A stretch of 64,000 bases of DNA from Erwinia sp. JUb26 (GTDB taxonomy: Bacteria; Pseudomonadota; Gammaproteobacteria; Enterobacterales; Enterobacteriaceae): the NCBI RefSeq assembly GCF_003751505.1, contig NZ_RJVB01000004.1:186001-250000 (forward strand), in the 5' to 3' direction. Positions 43,579 through 52,075 of this stretch are shown one piece after another. The notes under the pieces are model-generated. The model ran no database searches and was not told the DNA's origin. It saw only the letters and a program-made list of their open reading frames with translations. The translations under genes were made by a program, and so were the position numbers. The number at the start of each line of letters is the position of its first letter. Within the stretch, counting starts at the first letter, position 1.

Positions 43579-44493
43579 ATGCTGAACCTGCTGCTCAACC
43601 GCATCGGCCAGTCGCTGCTGGTGATGTTCGGCGTCTCGCTGCTGATTTTCTTCAGCCTGCATATTACCGGCGATCCCGCTGCGCTGATGATGCCGCCCGG
43701 CTCCAGCCAGCAGGAAATTGATACGTTTCGCCACAGCATGGGCTTCGATCGCCCGCTGCTGTGGCAGTACGGCCACTATCTTAACGGCGTGCTGCACGGG
43801 GATTTCGGTGAGTCGCTGCGCTACAGCCAGCCGGTGCTGGCGCTGATCGGCGAACGGCTACCGGCCACCGCCCTGCTGGCGGTCAGCGCGCTGGCCTGGA
43901 GTTCGGTGCTGGGCCTGCTGCTGGGCATCGTCAGCGCCCTGCGCCCGCACAGCTGGCTGGATCTGCTGTGCCGCCTGGTGGCGTTCAGCGGCCAGGCAAT
44001 CCCGGTTTTCTGGCTCGGGCTGCTGATGATCCTGCTGTTCAGCCTGCAGTTACAGTGGCTGCCCTCCAGCGGCTACGGCACCGCGGCCGCGCTGGTGATG
44101 CCCGCCATCAGCCTTGGCGCGTTCTACATGAGCGCGGTGGCGCGGCTGACGCGCGCCAGCCTGCTGGACGTGCTGCAAACGGACTATATCCGCACCGCCC
44201 GCGCCAAAGGCCTGAGCGCCTGGCGCATTGTCGTGCGCCACGGCCTGCGCAATGCGCTGATCCCGGTGATTACCGTACAGGGGATGTATTTTGCCTCGCT
44301 GCTGGGCGGCGCGCTGGTCACGGAAATTATCTTCGCCTGGCCGGGCATCGGCCGGCTGGCGATTCAGGCGATCCAGAACCGCGACTTCCCGCTGGTGCAG
44401 GCTATCGTGCTGCTAGCCGCGCTGGTGTTTGTGGTGATTAATCTGCTGATCGACCTGCTGTATCTGGCGCTGAACCCGAGGATCCGCTTATGA
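43579..44493 (+). CDS. Dpp/Opp-type ABC permease (DppB family)
   Basis: Encodes 304 residues from the ATG at 43579. The upstream in-frame methionine lies inside the preceding gene and is unlikely. Family features: N-terminal RIGQSLLVMFGVSLLIFFSLHITGDP, RHSMGFDRPLLWQYGHYLNGVLHGDFGESLRY, and the EAA loop TARAKGLSAWRIVVRHGLRNALIPVIT. It pairs with the DppC-type protein; the ATPase is probably the fused protein at 48666-50276. The stop overlaps the next start (ATGA). Confidence 0.9.
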   Translation: MLNLLLNRIGQSLLVMFGVSLLIFFSLHITGDPAALMMPPGSSQQEIDTFRHSMGFDRPLLWQYGHYLNGVLHGDFGESLRYSQPVLALIGERLPATALLAVSALAWSSVLGLLLGIVSALRPHSWLDLLCRLVAFSGQAIPVFWLGLLMILLFSLQLQWLPSSGYGTAAALVMPAISLGAFYMSAVARLTRASLLDVLQTDYIRTARAKGLSAWRIVVRHGLRNALIPVITVQGMYFASLLGGALVTEIIFAWPGIGRLAIQAIQNRDFPLVQAIVLLAALVFVVINLLIDLLYLALNPRIRL

Positions 44494-45896
44494 GCCGCCT
44501 CAATGCCACCCTGGACCTGCTGAGTGAACTGACCCGCTGGCGCAGCGTCGCGGGTGAGAAGGAAGCACAGCGCGGGCTGGCCGCCTGGCTGGAGCAGTGG
44601 ATGGTCGACCGGCTCGGTGCCGCCGTGGTGCTGCCGGTGGCTGCACAGTCGCACGACACGCCGCCGCTGGTTCACGTGCGTATTGATAACGGCGCTGAGC
44701 GCACCGTGGTGCTTTACAACATGTACGACGTGATGCCCGCCGACGACAGCGGCTGGGACGTGCCCCCGTTTGTGGGTGGCCTTTGCGACTGGCCCGAACT
44801 GGGCCGGGTGTTTGTCGGGCGCGGTGCCGAAAATAATAAAGGCCCGGTTGCCGCGATGCTGATCCTGCTCTGCGAGCTTCAGCAGCAGCGGCGGCTGGAC
44901 TTCAATATTGAAATTCTGCTGGAAGGCGAAGAGGAAGTGGGCAGCGGCACCCTGCGCCGCTATCTGGCACAGCAGCCCTGCCCGATCGCGCCTGCCGAGG
45001 CGGTGCTGTTTCCGTCGCTGTGCGAATACGGCGGCGGTGCACCGCGCGTTTACCTCGGCTTTACCGGGCTGGCAACGGGCCGTTTAAGCGTCAGCGGCGG
45101 CGAATGGGGCGGGCCGTCTTCCGCAATTCACGCCAGCAACGCCGGATGGATTGCCAGCCCCGCGTGGCAGCTGGTCAATGCGCTGAACGCCATTGCCCCC
45201 GCCGCCGACAGCGGCGTGCTGGGCCGCCTGATGCCGGACGAGGAAGCGAACCTGCTGCTGGCCGCGCTTGCCGAATCCTTCAGCCTGGAAGATGAATTAC
45301 GTTTTCGCCGCAGCCAGCGGCTGATGATCGAAGGCGACACCCTGAGCTGCCTGCAGACGCTGCTCGGCAGCGCCGTGCTGACCCTCGCCGAGCTGCACAG
45401 CGATCCGCCCGGCGGCCGTGGGGTGATCCCGTATCGTGCCAGTGCGGAGCTGGCGTTTCGCATTCCGCCGGGCTTTGACCAGGACGCGATGATCGAACGC
45501 GCCCGCCAGCGGCTGGTGCAGCCGGTTCTGGCCGGGAGTGAACTTGAACTGTTCGACAGCTACCCCGGGATTCGCTTCGCCCGCAGCGCCAACGGCGTGG
45601 ATGCGCTGATCGCCAGCTATCGGGCGCTGAACGCCACGCCGCAAATCTGGCCGTGGGCGCCGGGCTGCGCGCCCGCTTACGCCTTCGCGGCGGTTGCCCC
45701 GGCCTTTCTGATCGGCGGGCTGGGCCACGGCGGTAACGCCCACGCCGTGAATGAGTTTGTCACGCTGGAAGGACTCGAACGCTTCCAGCAGTCGCTGAGC
45801 CTCTGGCTCACAGGATTCAATGATCCGGCCTCTGGCCGGGTCGCGCGCCACACCAGGGAAACACCAAAGACTATTAAAACAGGTAAAAAACCATGA
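44490..45896 (+). CDS. M20-family metallopeptidase-like protein with altered metal ligands
   Basis: A 468-residue protein with the M20 dipeptidase layout. The GHYDV block that normally supplies the first metal-binding histidine reads NMYDV here (M78 in place of His). The bridging aspartate of the GRGAxDxKG block is N115 (GRGAENNKGP). The catalytic glutamates in LEGEEEVGS (147-149) and the late histidine (AHAVNEF) remain. A dimerisation lid domain is present around 190-310. It may bind metal differently, act on an unusual substrate or be non-hydrolytic. It lies between the permease and the PLP enzyme genes, overlapping both by four bases, so a part in processing the imported compound is likely. 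Confidence 0.78.
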   Translation: MSRLNATLDLLSELTRWRSVAGEKEAQRGLAAWLEQWMVDRLGAAVVLPVAAQSHDTPPLVHVRIDNGAERTVVLYNMYDVMPADDSGWDVPPFVGGLCDWPELGRVFVGRGAENNKGPVAAMLILLCELQQQRRLDFNIEILLEGEEEVGSGTLRRYLAQQPCPIAPAEAVLFPSLCEYGGGAPRVYLGFTGLATGRLSVSGGEWGGPSSAIHASNAGWIASPAWQLVNALNAIAPAADSGVLGRLMPDEEANLLLAALAESFSLEDELRFRRSQRLMIEGDTLSCLQTLLGSAVLTLAELHSDPPGGRGVIPYRASAELAFRIPPGFDQDAMIERARQRLVQPVLAGSELELFDSYPGIRFARSANGVDALIASYRALNATPQIWPWAPGCAPAYAFAAVAPAFLIGGLGHGGNAHAVNEFVTLEGLERFQQSLSLWLTGFNDPASGRVARHTRETPKTIKTGKKP

Positions 45897-46891
45897 AATC
45901 AGTTGAAGAGTTCGAACGCGTTCCGCTCGGCTTCTTCCCCACCCCGCTTGAGCCGCTACCCCGGCTCAGCGAGGCGCTGGGGATTACGCTGAGCATTAAA
46001 CGCGATGACTACAGCGGCTTCGGCGGCGGGGGTAATAAGGTCCGCAAGCTGGAATATCTGATGGCCGAGGCCCGCCGTTCCGGGGTCAATGTGGTGATCA
46101 CTACCGGCGGGCATCAGTCGAACCATGCCCGCATGGTGGCCGCGGCGGCACGCAAGTTTGGTATGCGTCCGGTGCTGGTGCTGCGCGGCAACCCGCCGTC
46201 CAGCTGGCAGGGTAACCTGCTGCTGGACAAGCTGTTCGGGGCCGAAGTGCAGTTTCTTGATCCGGACGGCTACTTCACCCAGATCGAAGGGGCGATGCAG
46301 GCGCATGCCGATAAGGCCGTTGCCAACGGCGAAACCCCGCTGATTATCCCGCTCGGCGGCGCGACGCCGCTGGGGGCGCTGGGCTACGTGCGCGCGGTGG
46401 AAGAGATTGCCGCACAGCTGGAGCCAACAGGCACCGCCGCCCCGGACTTTATCGTGGCGCCGACCGGTTCCGGCGGCACGCTGGCCGGGCTGCACGTGGG
46501 CACCCGCCGCTACTGGCCCGACAGCCGTGTCGTGGGTATCAGCGTCAGTGCGAAAGCCGACTGGTTCCAGCCGCGCATTGCCGGGATGGCACAGGACTGC
46601 GCTAACCTGCTGCAGTGGCCGCAGCAATGGCAGCCGGAAGATATCTGGATTGAGGATGGCTATGTCGGCCAGGCCTACGGCGTGCCGTCGGACGGTGGCA
46701 TTGAGGCGATCTACAAACTCGCGCAGTCGGAAGGCGTGCTGTTAGATCCGGTGTATACCGGCAAGGCGATGCACGGGCTGTTTTCGCTGGTTGAGCAGGG
46801 GAAAATCCCGCAGGGATCGCGCGTCACCTTTATTCACTGCGGCGGTTCCCCGGCGCTTTATCCGTTCGCCGATCGCCTGCTGGAGCAGTAG
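45893..46891 (+). CDS. PLP-dependent D-cysteine desulfhydrase / ACC-deaminase family enzyme
   Basis: A 332-residue fold-type II PLP enzyme of the D-cysteine desulfhydrase / ACC deaminase group. The cofactor lysine is K49 in GFGGGGNKVRKLEYL, with the phosphate-binding TGGHQSNHARM and GSGGTLAGLHVG loops. Family members release sulfide, pyruvate and ammonia from D-cysteine, cleave L-cysteate, or open the ring of 1-aminocyclopropane carboxylate. The neighbouring rhodanese argues for a sulfur substrate. The next gene starts on the last base of its stop. Confidence 0.85.
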   Translation: MKSVEEFERVPLGFFPTPLEPLPRLSEALGITLSIKRDDYSGFGGGGNKVRKLEYLMAEARRSGVNVVITTGGHQSNHARMVAAAARKFGMRPVLVLRGNPPSSWQGNLLLDKLFGAEVQFLDPDGYFTQIEGAMQAHADKAVANGETPLIIPLGGATPLGALGYVRAVEEIAAQLEPTGTAAPDFIVAPTGSGGTLAGLHVGTRRYWPDSRVVGISVSAKADWFQPRIAGMAQDCANLLQWPQQWQPEDIWIEDGYVGQAYGVPSDGGIEAIYKLAQSEGVLLDPVYTGKAMHGLFSLVEQGKIPQGSRVTFIHCGGSPALYPFADRLLEQ

Positions 46892-47868
46892 TGGACGGCA
46901 TGCTGCGCGTCCTTAATGACGCTGACGTCGCCCGGCTGGGCGGCGCAGACGTGGCGCTGGCGCTGGAGGATGTTCGTGAGGTGGTGAAGCTGATGCGGCT
47001 CGGCGAGGCGCAGATGCCCGCCGAGAACGCCGTCGACCTCGCCACGCCGCTGGGCAAAGCCTATGCGCTGCCCGCCCGCGTCGGAGGCCGCTTCAATGCC
47101 GCCGGGGTGAAGTGGACGGCGCACCGGCCGCTGCGGCCGGATGCCCTCCCCGCCGCGCTAGCCGTGACGCTGATTAACGATGCGCAGAACGGCGTGCCGC
47201 GCGGCCTGCTGGCCAGCGGCGCGTTAACCGCCGCACGCACCGCCGCCGTCACCGCGCTGGCATTACAGCACGCCGCGCCGCAGCCGGTGAAGCGGGTGCT
47301 GCTGCTCGGCAGCGGTATCCATGCACAGGCTCATCTGCAGATGCTCAGGCAGCTGTTCCCGGGCCTGGCGCAGATTGGCGTCTGGAATCGCACCCCCGGT
47401 AAAATCACCCCCGCCGCCGACCTGACGGTGGAAACCGACCTTGATCGGGCGCTGGCACAGCCGTATGACGCGGTGATTACCTGCACCAGTGCGGACCGGC
47501 CGATGTTAACCGAGGCCGCCGTCCGTCCCGGGCGGATTGTGATTCAGGTGGGCTACCACGAGGTAAGCTTTGACGTCATTCGCGCCAGCGATCGGGTGGT
47601 GGTGGACGCGTGGGGCGATTTTGCCGAACGCAGCGCCAAGAGCCTGTTCCAGATGTACCGCGCCGGGCTGTTTCAGCCGCAGGAGGTGGCCGCCGATCTG
47701 GCCGCGCTGCTGCTGGACGGCTGGCGCGCCGCAGCGGATGAGAGCGTCTATTTCTCTTCCTTTGGCCTGAACGTTTTCGATATCGCCCTTGCCGCCCGCG
47801 TGCTGCAGGCTGCGGAGCGGGACGGCGTCGGGCAACGGCAGTCGCTGTTTACGGGAGCACTTCAATGA
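46891..47868 (+). CDS. ornithine cyclodeaminase / mu-crystallin family protein
   Basis: A 325-residue NAD(P)-binding protein of the ornithine cyclodeaminase/mu-crystallin family. The nucleotide-binding glycine motif is LLLGSGIHAQAHLQML; upstream residues GGRFNAAGVKWTAHRP form the family's substrate-side block. Members deaminate ornithine, reduce cyclic imines such as pyrroline- or thiazoline-2-carboxylate, or make opine-like products. Reduction of a sulfur-containing cyclic imine would suit this operon, but that is inference. Start is GTG at 46891 (or ATG at 46900). Confidence 0.82.
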   Translation: MDGMLRVLNDADVARLGGADVALALEDVREVVKLMRLGEAQMPAENAVDLATPLGKAYALPARVGGRFNAAGVKWTAHRPLRPDALPAALAVTLINDAQNGVPRGLLASGALTAARTAAVTALALQHAAPQPVKRVLLLGSGIHAQAHLQMLRQLFPGLAQIGVWNRTPGKITPAADLTVETDLDRALAQPYDAVITCTSADRPMLTEAAVRPGRIVIQVGYHEVSFDVIRASDRVVVDAWGDFAERSAKSLFQMYRAGLFQPQEVAADLAALLLDGWRAAADESVYFSSFGLNVFDIALAARVLQAAERDGVGQRQSLFTGALQ

Positions 47869-48683
47869 TTATCTCAGCTCAAGCGCTACACCTGCGCCAG
47901 TCGCGCGGCGAGCACTTTCTGTTGATTGACGTGCGCGATGCCGCCGAATGGCAGCAGGCCACGATACCCGGCGCGTTACACTGTAACGTGTATGACTATT
48001 TTATTGCCGACAGCACCGAGGCGGGGCTGGCGCTGATGGCCGCTGAGGCCGCCACCGCGCTCGAACCGCTGCTGGCCTCCTATCCCGGCGCCACGCCGGT
48101 CTTTTTTGAGAGTCAGGTCGGCATGCGTTCACCGCGCGGAGCCTGGTTTGCCTGGCTTCTCGGCCATGAGGATGCGCTGATCCTGGACGGCGGCATTGAG
48201 GCCTGGCGAGAAGCCGGGTTTGCAACCGCCGCCGGGCAGGGGTTAAGCCGGACGATCGCGCATCAGTCGGTGGCAGAAGCGCCGTTCTGGAACCGGGATT
48301 TGGTCTGCACCCGTCAGCAGGTGGAGGAGGCCGACGGCGTTGCGGTGATTAACGTTGATGCCCGCCGCCCCAGCGAGTTCGACGGCAGCTTTGCCCACGA
48401 CTGCTGCCCGCGCGCGGGGCGCATTCCGCATTCCACGCTGCTGTTCTGGGAGGATGTGGTGGCCGGGGGGCATTTCCTGCCGCCGGAGGAAATCCGCCAG
48501 CGCGCGCTTGTTGCCGGGCTGCGCGAAGAGGCAAAACTGCAGGTTTACTGCCATCGCGGTGCGCGGGCGGCTACGGTGCTGGCCGCGCTGAAACGGGCGG
48601 GATTCAACGATGTTTCAGTGTACGTCGGCTCATGGCACGAATGGGCCGAACACCCCGAACTGCCGCTACTGCGCGGCAGCTGA
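47865..48683 (+). CDS. tandem rhodanese-domain sulfurtransferase
   Basis: A 272-residue protein with two rhodanese domains. The first (residues 1-125, LLIDVRDAAEWQQATIPGALH) has no active-site cysteine at the loop (FFESQVGMRS) and is structural. The second has C229 in the loop VYCHRGARAAT, so the protein should transfer sulfane sulfur, for example from thiosulfate or a persulfide. It ends the forward operon and overlaps by 18 bases the 3' end of the ATPase gene on the other strand. Confidence 0.85.
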   Translation: MIISAQALHLRQSRGEHFLLIDVRDAAEWQQATIPGALHCNVYDYFIADSTEAGLALMAAEAATALEPLLASYPGATPVFFESQVGMRSPRGAWFAWLLGHEDALILDGGIEAWREAGFATAAGQGLSRTIAHQSVAEAPFWNRDLVCTRQQVEEADGVAVINVDARRPSEFDGSFAHDCCPRAGRIPHSTLLFWEDVVAGGHFLPPEEIRQRALVAGLREEAKLQVYCHRGARAATVLAALKRAGFNDVSVYVGSWHEWAEHPELPLLRGS

Positions 48684-50276
48684 GCGCTGTGCCAGCGCCT
48701 GATGGACATCGGGCGCGGCGGCCAGCAGCTGCAGGGTGTAAGGATCCTGCGGCTGGCTGATGACCTGCTCTGTCATCCCTTCTTCCACCACTTTACCGTG
48801 ATACATCACCACGATGCGATCGCACAGCTGGCGCACCGCGCTGAGGTCGTGGCTGATAAACAGCACCGATAAACCCAGCTTGTGGCGCAGTTCGTTAAAC
48901 AGCGCCAGGATCTGGCCGCGCACCGATAAATCCAGCGCGGCGACAGCTTCATCGGCCACCAGCAGCTTCGGTTCCATTGCCAGCGCGCGGGCAATTACAA
49001 TGCGCTGGCGCTGCCCGCCGGAGAATGCGCCCGGCAGTCGACCTGCATGCTGCTCCTGCAATCCCACCAGCGTTAACAGCTCTTTGACCCGGGCCTGCAC
49101 CGCCGCTTCGCCTTTGCGCAGCTGCCAGACCCGCAGCGGCTCGGCAATCTGCTCGCCGACGGTAATCTTTGGATTCAGGCTTGAGTAGGGATCCTGGAAG
49201 ATGATCTGACAGTGGCGGCGCAGGATTTTACGCTGTCGCCCGTGCAGCGCCTCCCCCTGAAAGCGGATCTCCCCGTTATCGGCCTCAATCAGCCCAATTG
49301 CAGCGCTGCCCAGCGTGGTTTTCCCAGAGCCGGACTCGCCGATGACCCCGACGATTTCGCCCTCTGCGATGCTGAGATCCAGCGGATGCAGCACGGTTTG
49401 TCGCTTAGCGGGCCAGAACGGCAGCGGGCGCGGTAGCGGATAGCTTTTGCACAGCGCGCTCAGCTCAAGCAGCGGCTGGGTTTTGACTGGGGTCTGCGAC
49501 GGCAGCTGCGCCACCGATGCGGCAACCAGCCTGCGGGTATAGGGATGAACCGGGTTGCCAAGCGTGGCGACCGTTTCCCCCTGCTCCACTAACTGCCCCT
49601 GCTGCATAACGCAGACGCGGTCGGCATAACGGGCGACCACCGACAGATCGTGGGTGATCAGCAGAATGCCCATGCCCATTTCCCGCTGAAGTTCCTGCAA
49701 CAGACTGAGAATCTGTGCCTGGATGGTGACGTCCAGCGCGGTGGTCGGTTCATCGGCAATCAGCAGCTGTGGCTGACCGGCAATCGCGCTGGCAATCATC
49801 ACCCGCTGGCGCATGCCGCCGGAAAGCTGGTGGATATACTGCCGCGCGCGCAGCGCAGGATTGACGATGCCCACGCGATCCAGCAGAGCAATTGCCTCCT
49901 GCTGCGCCTGCTTCCAGCTCATCTGGCGATGGCGCACCAGCACTTCGGCGATCTGCTCACCAATGCGTAACGTGGGATTCATGCTCGACATTGGTTCCTG
50001 AAATACCGTCGCTATGCGGCAGCCGCGCAGCGATTGCACGTTGCCGGCTTCCAGCCGCTGGCCGGCAAAGTTCAGCTCGCCCGCCGCTTTCTGCACGCCC
50101 GCAGGTAGCAGATCCATCACAGCCAGCGACGTCAGCGTCTTACCTGAGCCTGACTCTCCGACCAGGGCCAAGATCTCCCGCTGGTCAAGATGAAATGAGA
50201 CATTATCGACCAGCAGGCGGCCGTCGGGGGTTTCCAGCGACAGGTTTTCAACGGACAGCAGGCGGGAATGCGTCAT
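48666..50276 (-). CDS. fused DppD-DppF-type ABC ATPase
   Basis: A 536-residue protein with two complete ABC domains. First half: Walker A GESGSGKT, signature LSGGMRQRVMIA, Walker [13 protein letters not shown]. Second half: [40 protein letters not shown] DppF-type C-terminus (QDPYTLQLLAA) follows. Both cassettes look active. It is convergent with the transporter operon and probably drives the permeases at 42717-44493. The identical 14-bp site before its start supports co-regulation. Confidence 0.9.
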   Translation of the reverse strand: MTHSRLLSVENLSLETPDGRLLVDNVSFHLDQREILALVGESGSGKTLTSLAVMDLLPAGVQKAAGELNFAGQRLEAGNVQSLRGCRIATVFQEPMSSMNPTLRIGEQIAEVLVRHRQMSWKQAQQEAIALLDRVGIVNPALRARQYIHQLSGGMRQRVMIASAIAGQPQLLIADEPTTALDVTIQAQILSLLQELQREMGMGILLITHDLSVVARYADRVCVMQQGQLVEQGETVATLGNPVHPYTRRLVAASVAQLPSQTPVKTQPLLELSALCKSYPLPRPLPFWPAKRQTVLHPLDLSIAEGEIVGVIGESGSGKTTLGSAAIGLIEADNGEIRFQGEALHGRQRKILRRHCQIIFQDPYSSLNPKITVGEQIAEPLRVWQLRKGEAAVQARVKELLTLVGLQEQHAGRLPGAFSGGQRQRIVIARALAMEPKLLVADEAVAALDLSVRGQILALFNELRHKLGLSVLFISHDLSAVRQLCDRIVVMYHGKVVEEGMTEQVISQPQDPYTLQLLAAAPDVHQALAQRSAAAQ

Positions 50277-50303
50277 CGGAGCAGGTTCTCTTCAGGCTTA
50301 AAG

Positions 50304-50317
50304 AATACATGATATAT
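50304..50317. promoter_or_regulatory. second copy of the shared 14-bp site
   Basis: AATACATGATATAT is the exact reverse complement of the site at 41140-41153. It lies about 28 bases before the start of the fused ATPase gene. Confidence 0.6.
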
Positions 50318-50355
50318 TCTGCGCAATAGCGCCTCAAGAACAATAGGTTTTCATT

Positions 50356-50404
50356 CTGACCCGAATGGAATAAGCCCGATCGGGTCAGGCGTTTTATTTT
50401 TTAT
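50356..50404. terminator. hairpin at the end of the hyu-transport operon
   Basis: CTGACCCGA (50356-50364) pairs with TCGGGTCAG (50380-50388); a T-rich stretch follows on the forward strand. It lies just downstream of the last reverse-strand permease gene, for which it has only a weak U-tract, so it may act in both directions. Confidence 0.5.
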
Positions 50405-51219
50405 CCCGTTTGATTGAGTTTCACCAGACCAATGGTTTTCTCAATTACCATCAAGAGCAGGATGGCAATGACGATAAAGATGACCGAAATGGCGTTTACC
50501 GTGGGATCGAAAGTCTGGTCGACATAGTTAAAGACCTGCACCGGGACGGTAATCGTGCCGGGAGCGGTCATAAACAGGCTGACCGACACCTCACCAAACG
50601 AGGTGACGGAGGCAAAGACCGCACCGGCTAAAATTCCCGGTTTAATCAGCGGCAGCGTCACCGTGCGAAAGGTATACCAGCGCCCGGCTCCCAGGCTCAT
50701 CGCCACCGACTCAAGGCGTTTATCCATCACCGCCAGGCTGACGCTGACGGTGCGCACCACGTAGGGCAACGCCACCACCGCATGGCCGATCGCCAGCCCG
50801 CTGAGCGTTCCGGCGATCCCGGCGGCGGTCAGCACGTACAACAGCGCGATGCCCAGTACCACCTGCGGGATCATCAGCGGCGACAGAATAAATGCCTGTA
50901 GCGCCTCGCGGTAGCGGAAATTAAGCCGCGCCAGCGACCAGGCGGCAAAAGTGCCCAGCACCACCGTTAGCGGCGTGACAATCGCCAGCAGCAGCAGGCT
51001 GACCCACAGTGACTCAATCCAGGCCGGGTCCTGCAACAGCGCTTCAAACCAGCGCAGTGACAGCCCCTGCGGCGGAAACTGCGGGTAAGGTTCCGGGCTG
51101 AACGCCGACAGCACGATCACTACGACCGGCAGTGCCAGAAACAGGTAAACAAGGATACCGGCAAGGGTGACGGTCAGGCGGCTCAGCCGCAGCGACAGAC
51201 GGTGTAAGACATCAGCCAT
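50401..51219 (-). CDS. spermidine/putrescine-type ABC permease (PotC family)
   Basis: A 272-residue permease with six hydrophobic segments. PotC-type markers are the N-terminal VYLFLALPVVVIVLSAFSP, the RWFEALLQDPAWIESLWVSLLLL segment, and the EAA loop SLGAGRWYTFRTVTLPLIKPGILAG. It is the last gene of the reverse-strand hyuA-hyuB-transporter operon, overlapping its upstream partner by eight bases. Imports the operon's substrate, which context suggests is a hydantoin- or oxoproline-like compound rather than a polyamine. Confidence 0.88.
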   Translation of the reverse strand: MADVLHRLSLRLSRLTVTLAGILVYLFLALPVVVIVLSAFSPEPYPQFPPQGLSLRWFEALLQDPAWIESLWVSLLLLAIVTPLTVVLGTFAAWSLARLNFRYREALQAFILSPLMIPQVVLGIALLYVLTAAGIAGTLSGLAIGHAVVALPYVVRTVSVSLAVMDKRLESVAMSLGAGRWYTFRTVTLPLIKPGILAGAVFASVTSFGEVSVSLFMTAPGTITVPVQVFNYVDQTFDPTVNAISVIFIVIAILLLMVIEKTIGLVKLNQTG

Positions 51220-52075
51220 GATTTTTTTTCTCCCAGCGTTTCAGGAAAATACCGGCCACGCCCGCCACCGCCAGCGTCATCACCAGCAGCGTCAGCGACA
51301 GCGCCGCCGCCAGCGGCAGATTGGCAATCTGCATCGCCTGCTGATAAATCGCAATGGGTAGCAGCGGCTGCAGGCGTCCGCCAATCAGCAACGGGGTAAT
51401 ATAGCTGCCTGCGGCCAGCGAGAAGACGATGATAAAACCGGTCAGCATTCCCGGCAGCGTCAGCGGCAGGATCACCCGGCGAAAGGTCATCCCCGGCGTG
51501 GCACCCAGGCTCATCGCCGCCAGACGCAGCGCGGGGGCAATCTCATTCAGCGAGGTGATCAGCGGCAGCACGGCAAACGGCAGCATTACCTGTACGTAGG
51601 CGATCACCACCGCATTCATATTCCACAGCAGGCTGAGCGGCTGTGGGATCAGCCCGGTAAACAGTAAAAAGCCGTTAATAAGGCCGTTCTGCGCCAGCAG
51701 CACAATCCAGGCAAAGGTGCGGATCACCACGCTGGTCAGCAGCGGTGAAATCAGCACCACGTACAGCAGCGTGCGCCAGTGACGTTGACGGGCGTTGACC
51801 AGCAACCAGGCGGCGGGCCAGGCGAGCAGCACCGTGATGGCCGCCGTCAACAGCGACACCCACAGCGTGGTCCAGAGCGCGTGCAGGTACTGGGGATCGC
51901 GGAAGATCGTTACGTACTGCGCCAGGCTGAATCCCGGCAGCGGATTGAGCAGGCCGTCGACATCGGTCAGGCTCTGGTCGAACAGCAGCAGCAGCGGCAC
52001 CAGTAAAAACAGCAGCAGAAACAGCAGGCAGGGCATCAGCATCAGCCAGGGAAACAGGTTACGCGTGCGCATCAT
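51212..52075 (-). CDS. spermidine/putrescine-type ABC permease (PotB family)
   Basis: Encodes 287 residues from the ATG pair at 52073-52075 (GGGGTG upstream), overlapping the ATPase stop by 17 bases; the longer frame to 52102 is unsupported. Six hydrophobic segments and the EAA loop SLGATPGMTFRRVILPLTLPGMLTG place it in the PotB group. A charge-free N-terminal helix (LMLMPCLLFLLLFLLVPLLLL) follows MRTRNLF. Confidence 0.87.
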   Translation of the reverse strand: MMRTRNLFPWLMLMPCLLFLLLFLLVPLLLLFDQSLTDVDGLLNPLPGFSLAQYVTIFRDPQYLHALWTTLWVSLLTAAITVLLAWPAAWLLVNARQRHWRTLLYVVLISPLLTSVVIRTFAWIVLLAQNGLINGFLLFTGLIPQPLSLLWNMNAVVIAYVQVMLPFAVLPLITSLNEIAPALRLAAMSLGATPGMTFRRVILPLTLPGMLTGFIIVFSLAAGSYITPLLIGGRLQPLLPIAIYQQAMQIANLPLAAALSLTLLVMTLAVAGVAGIFLKRWEKKNHG

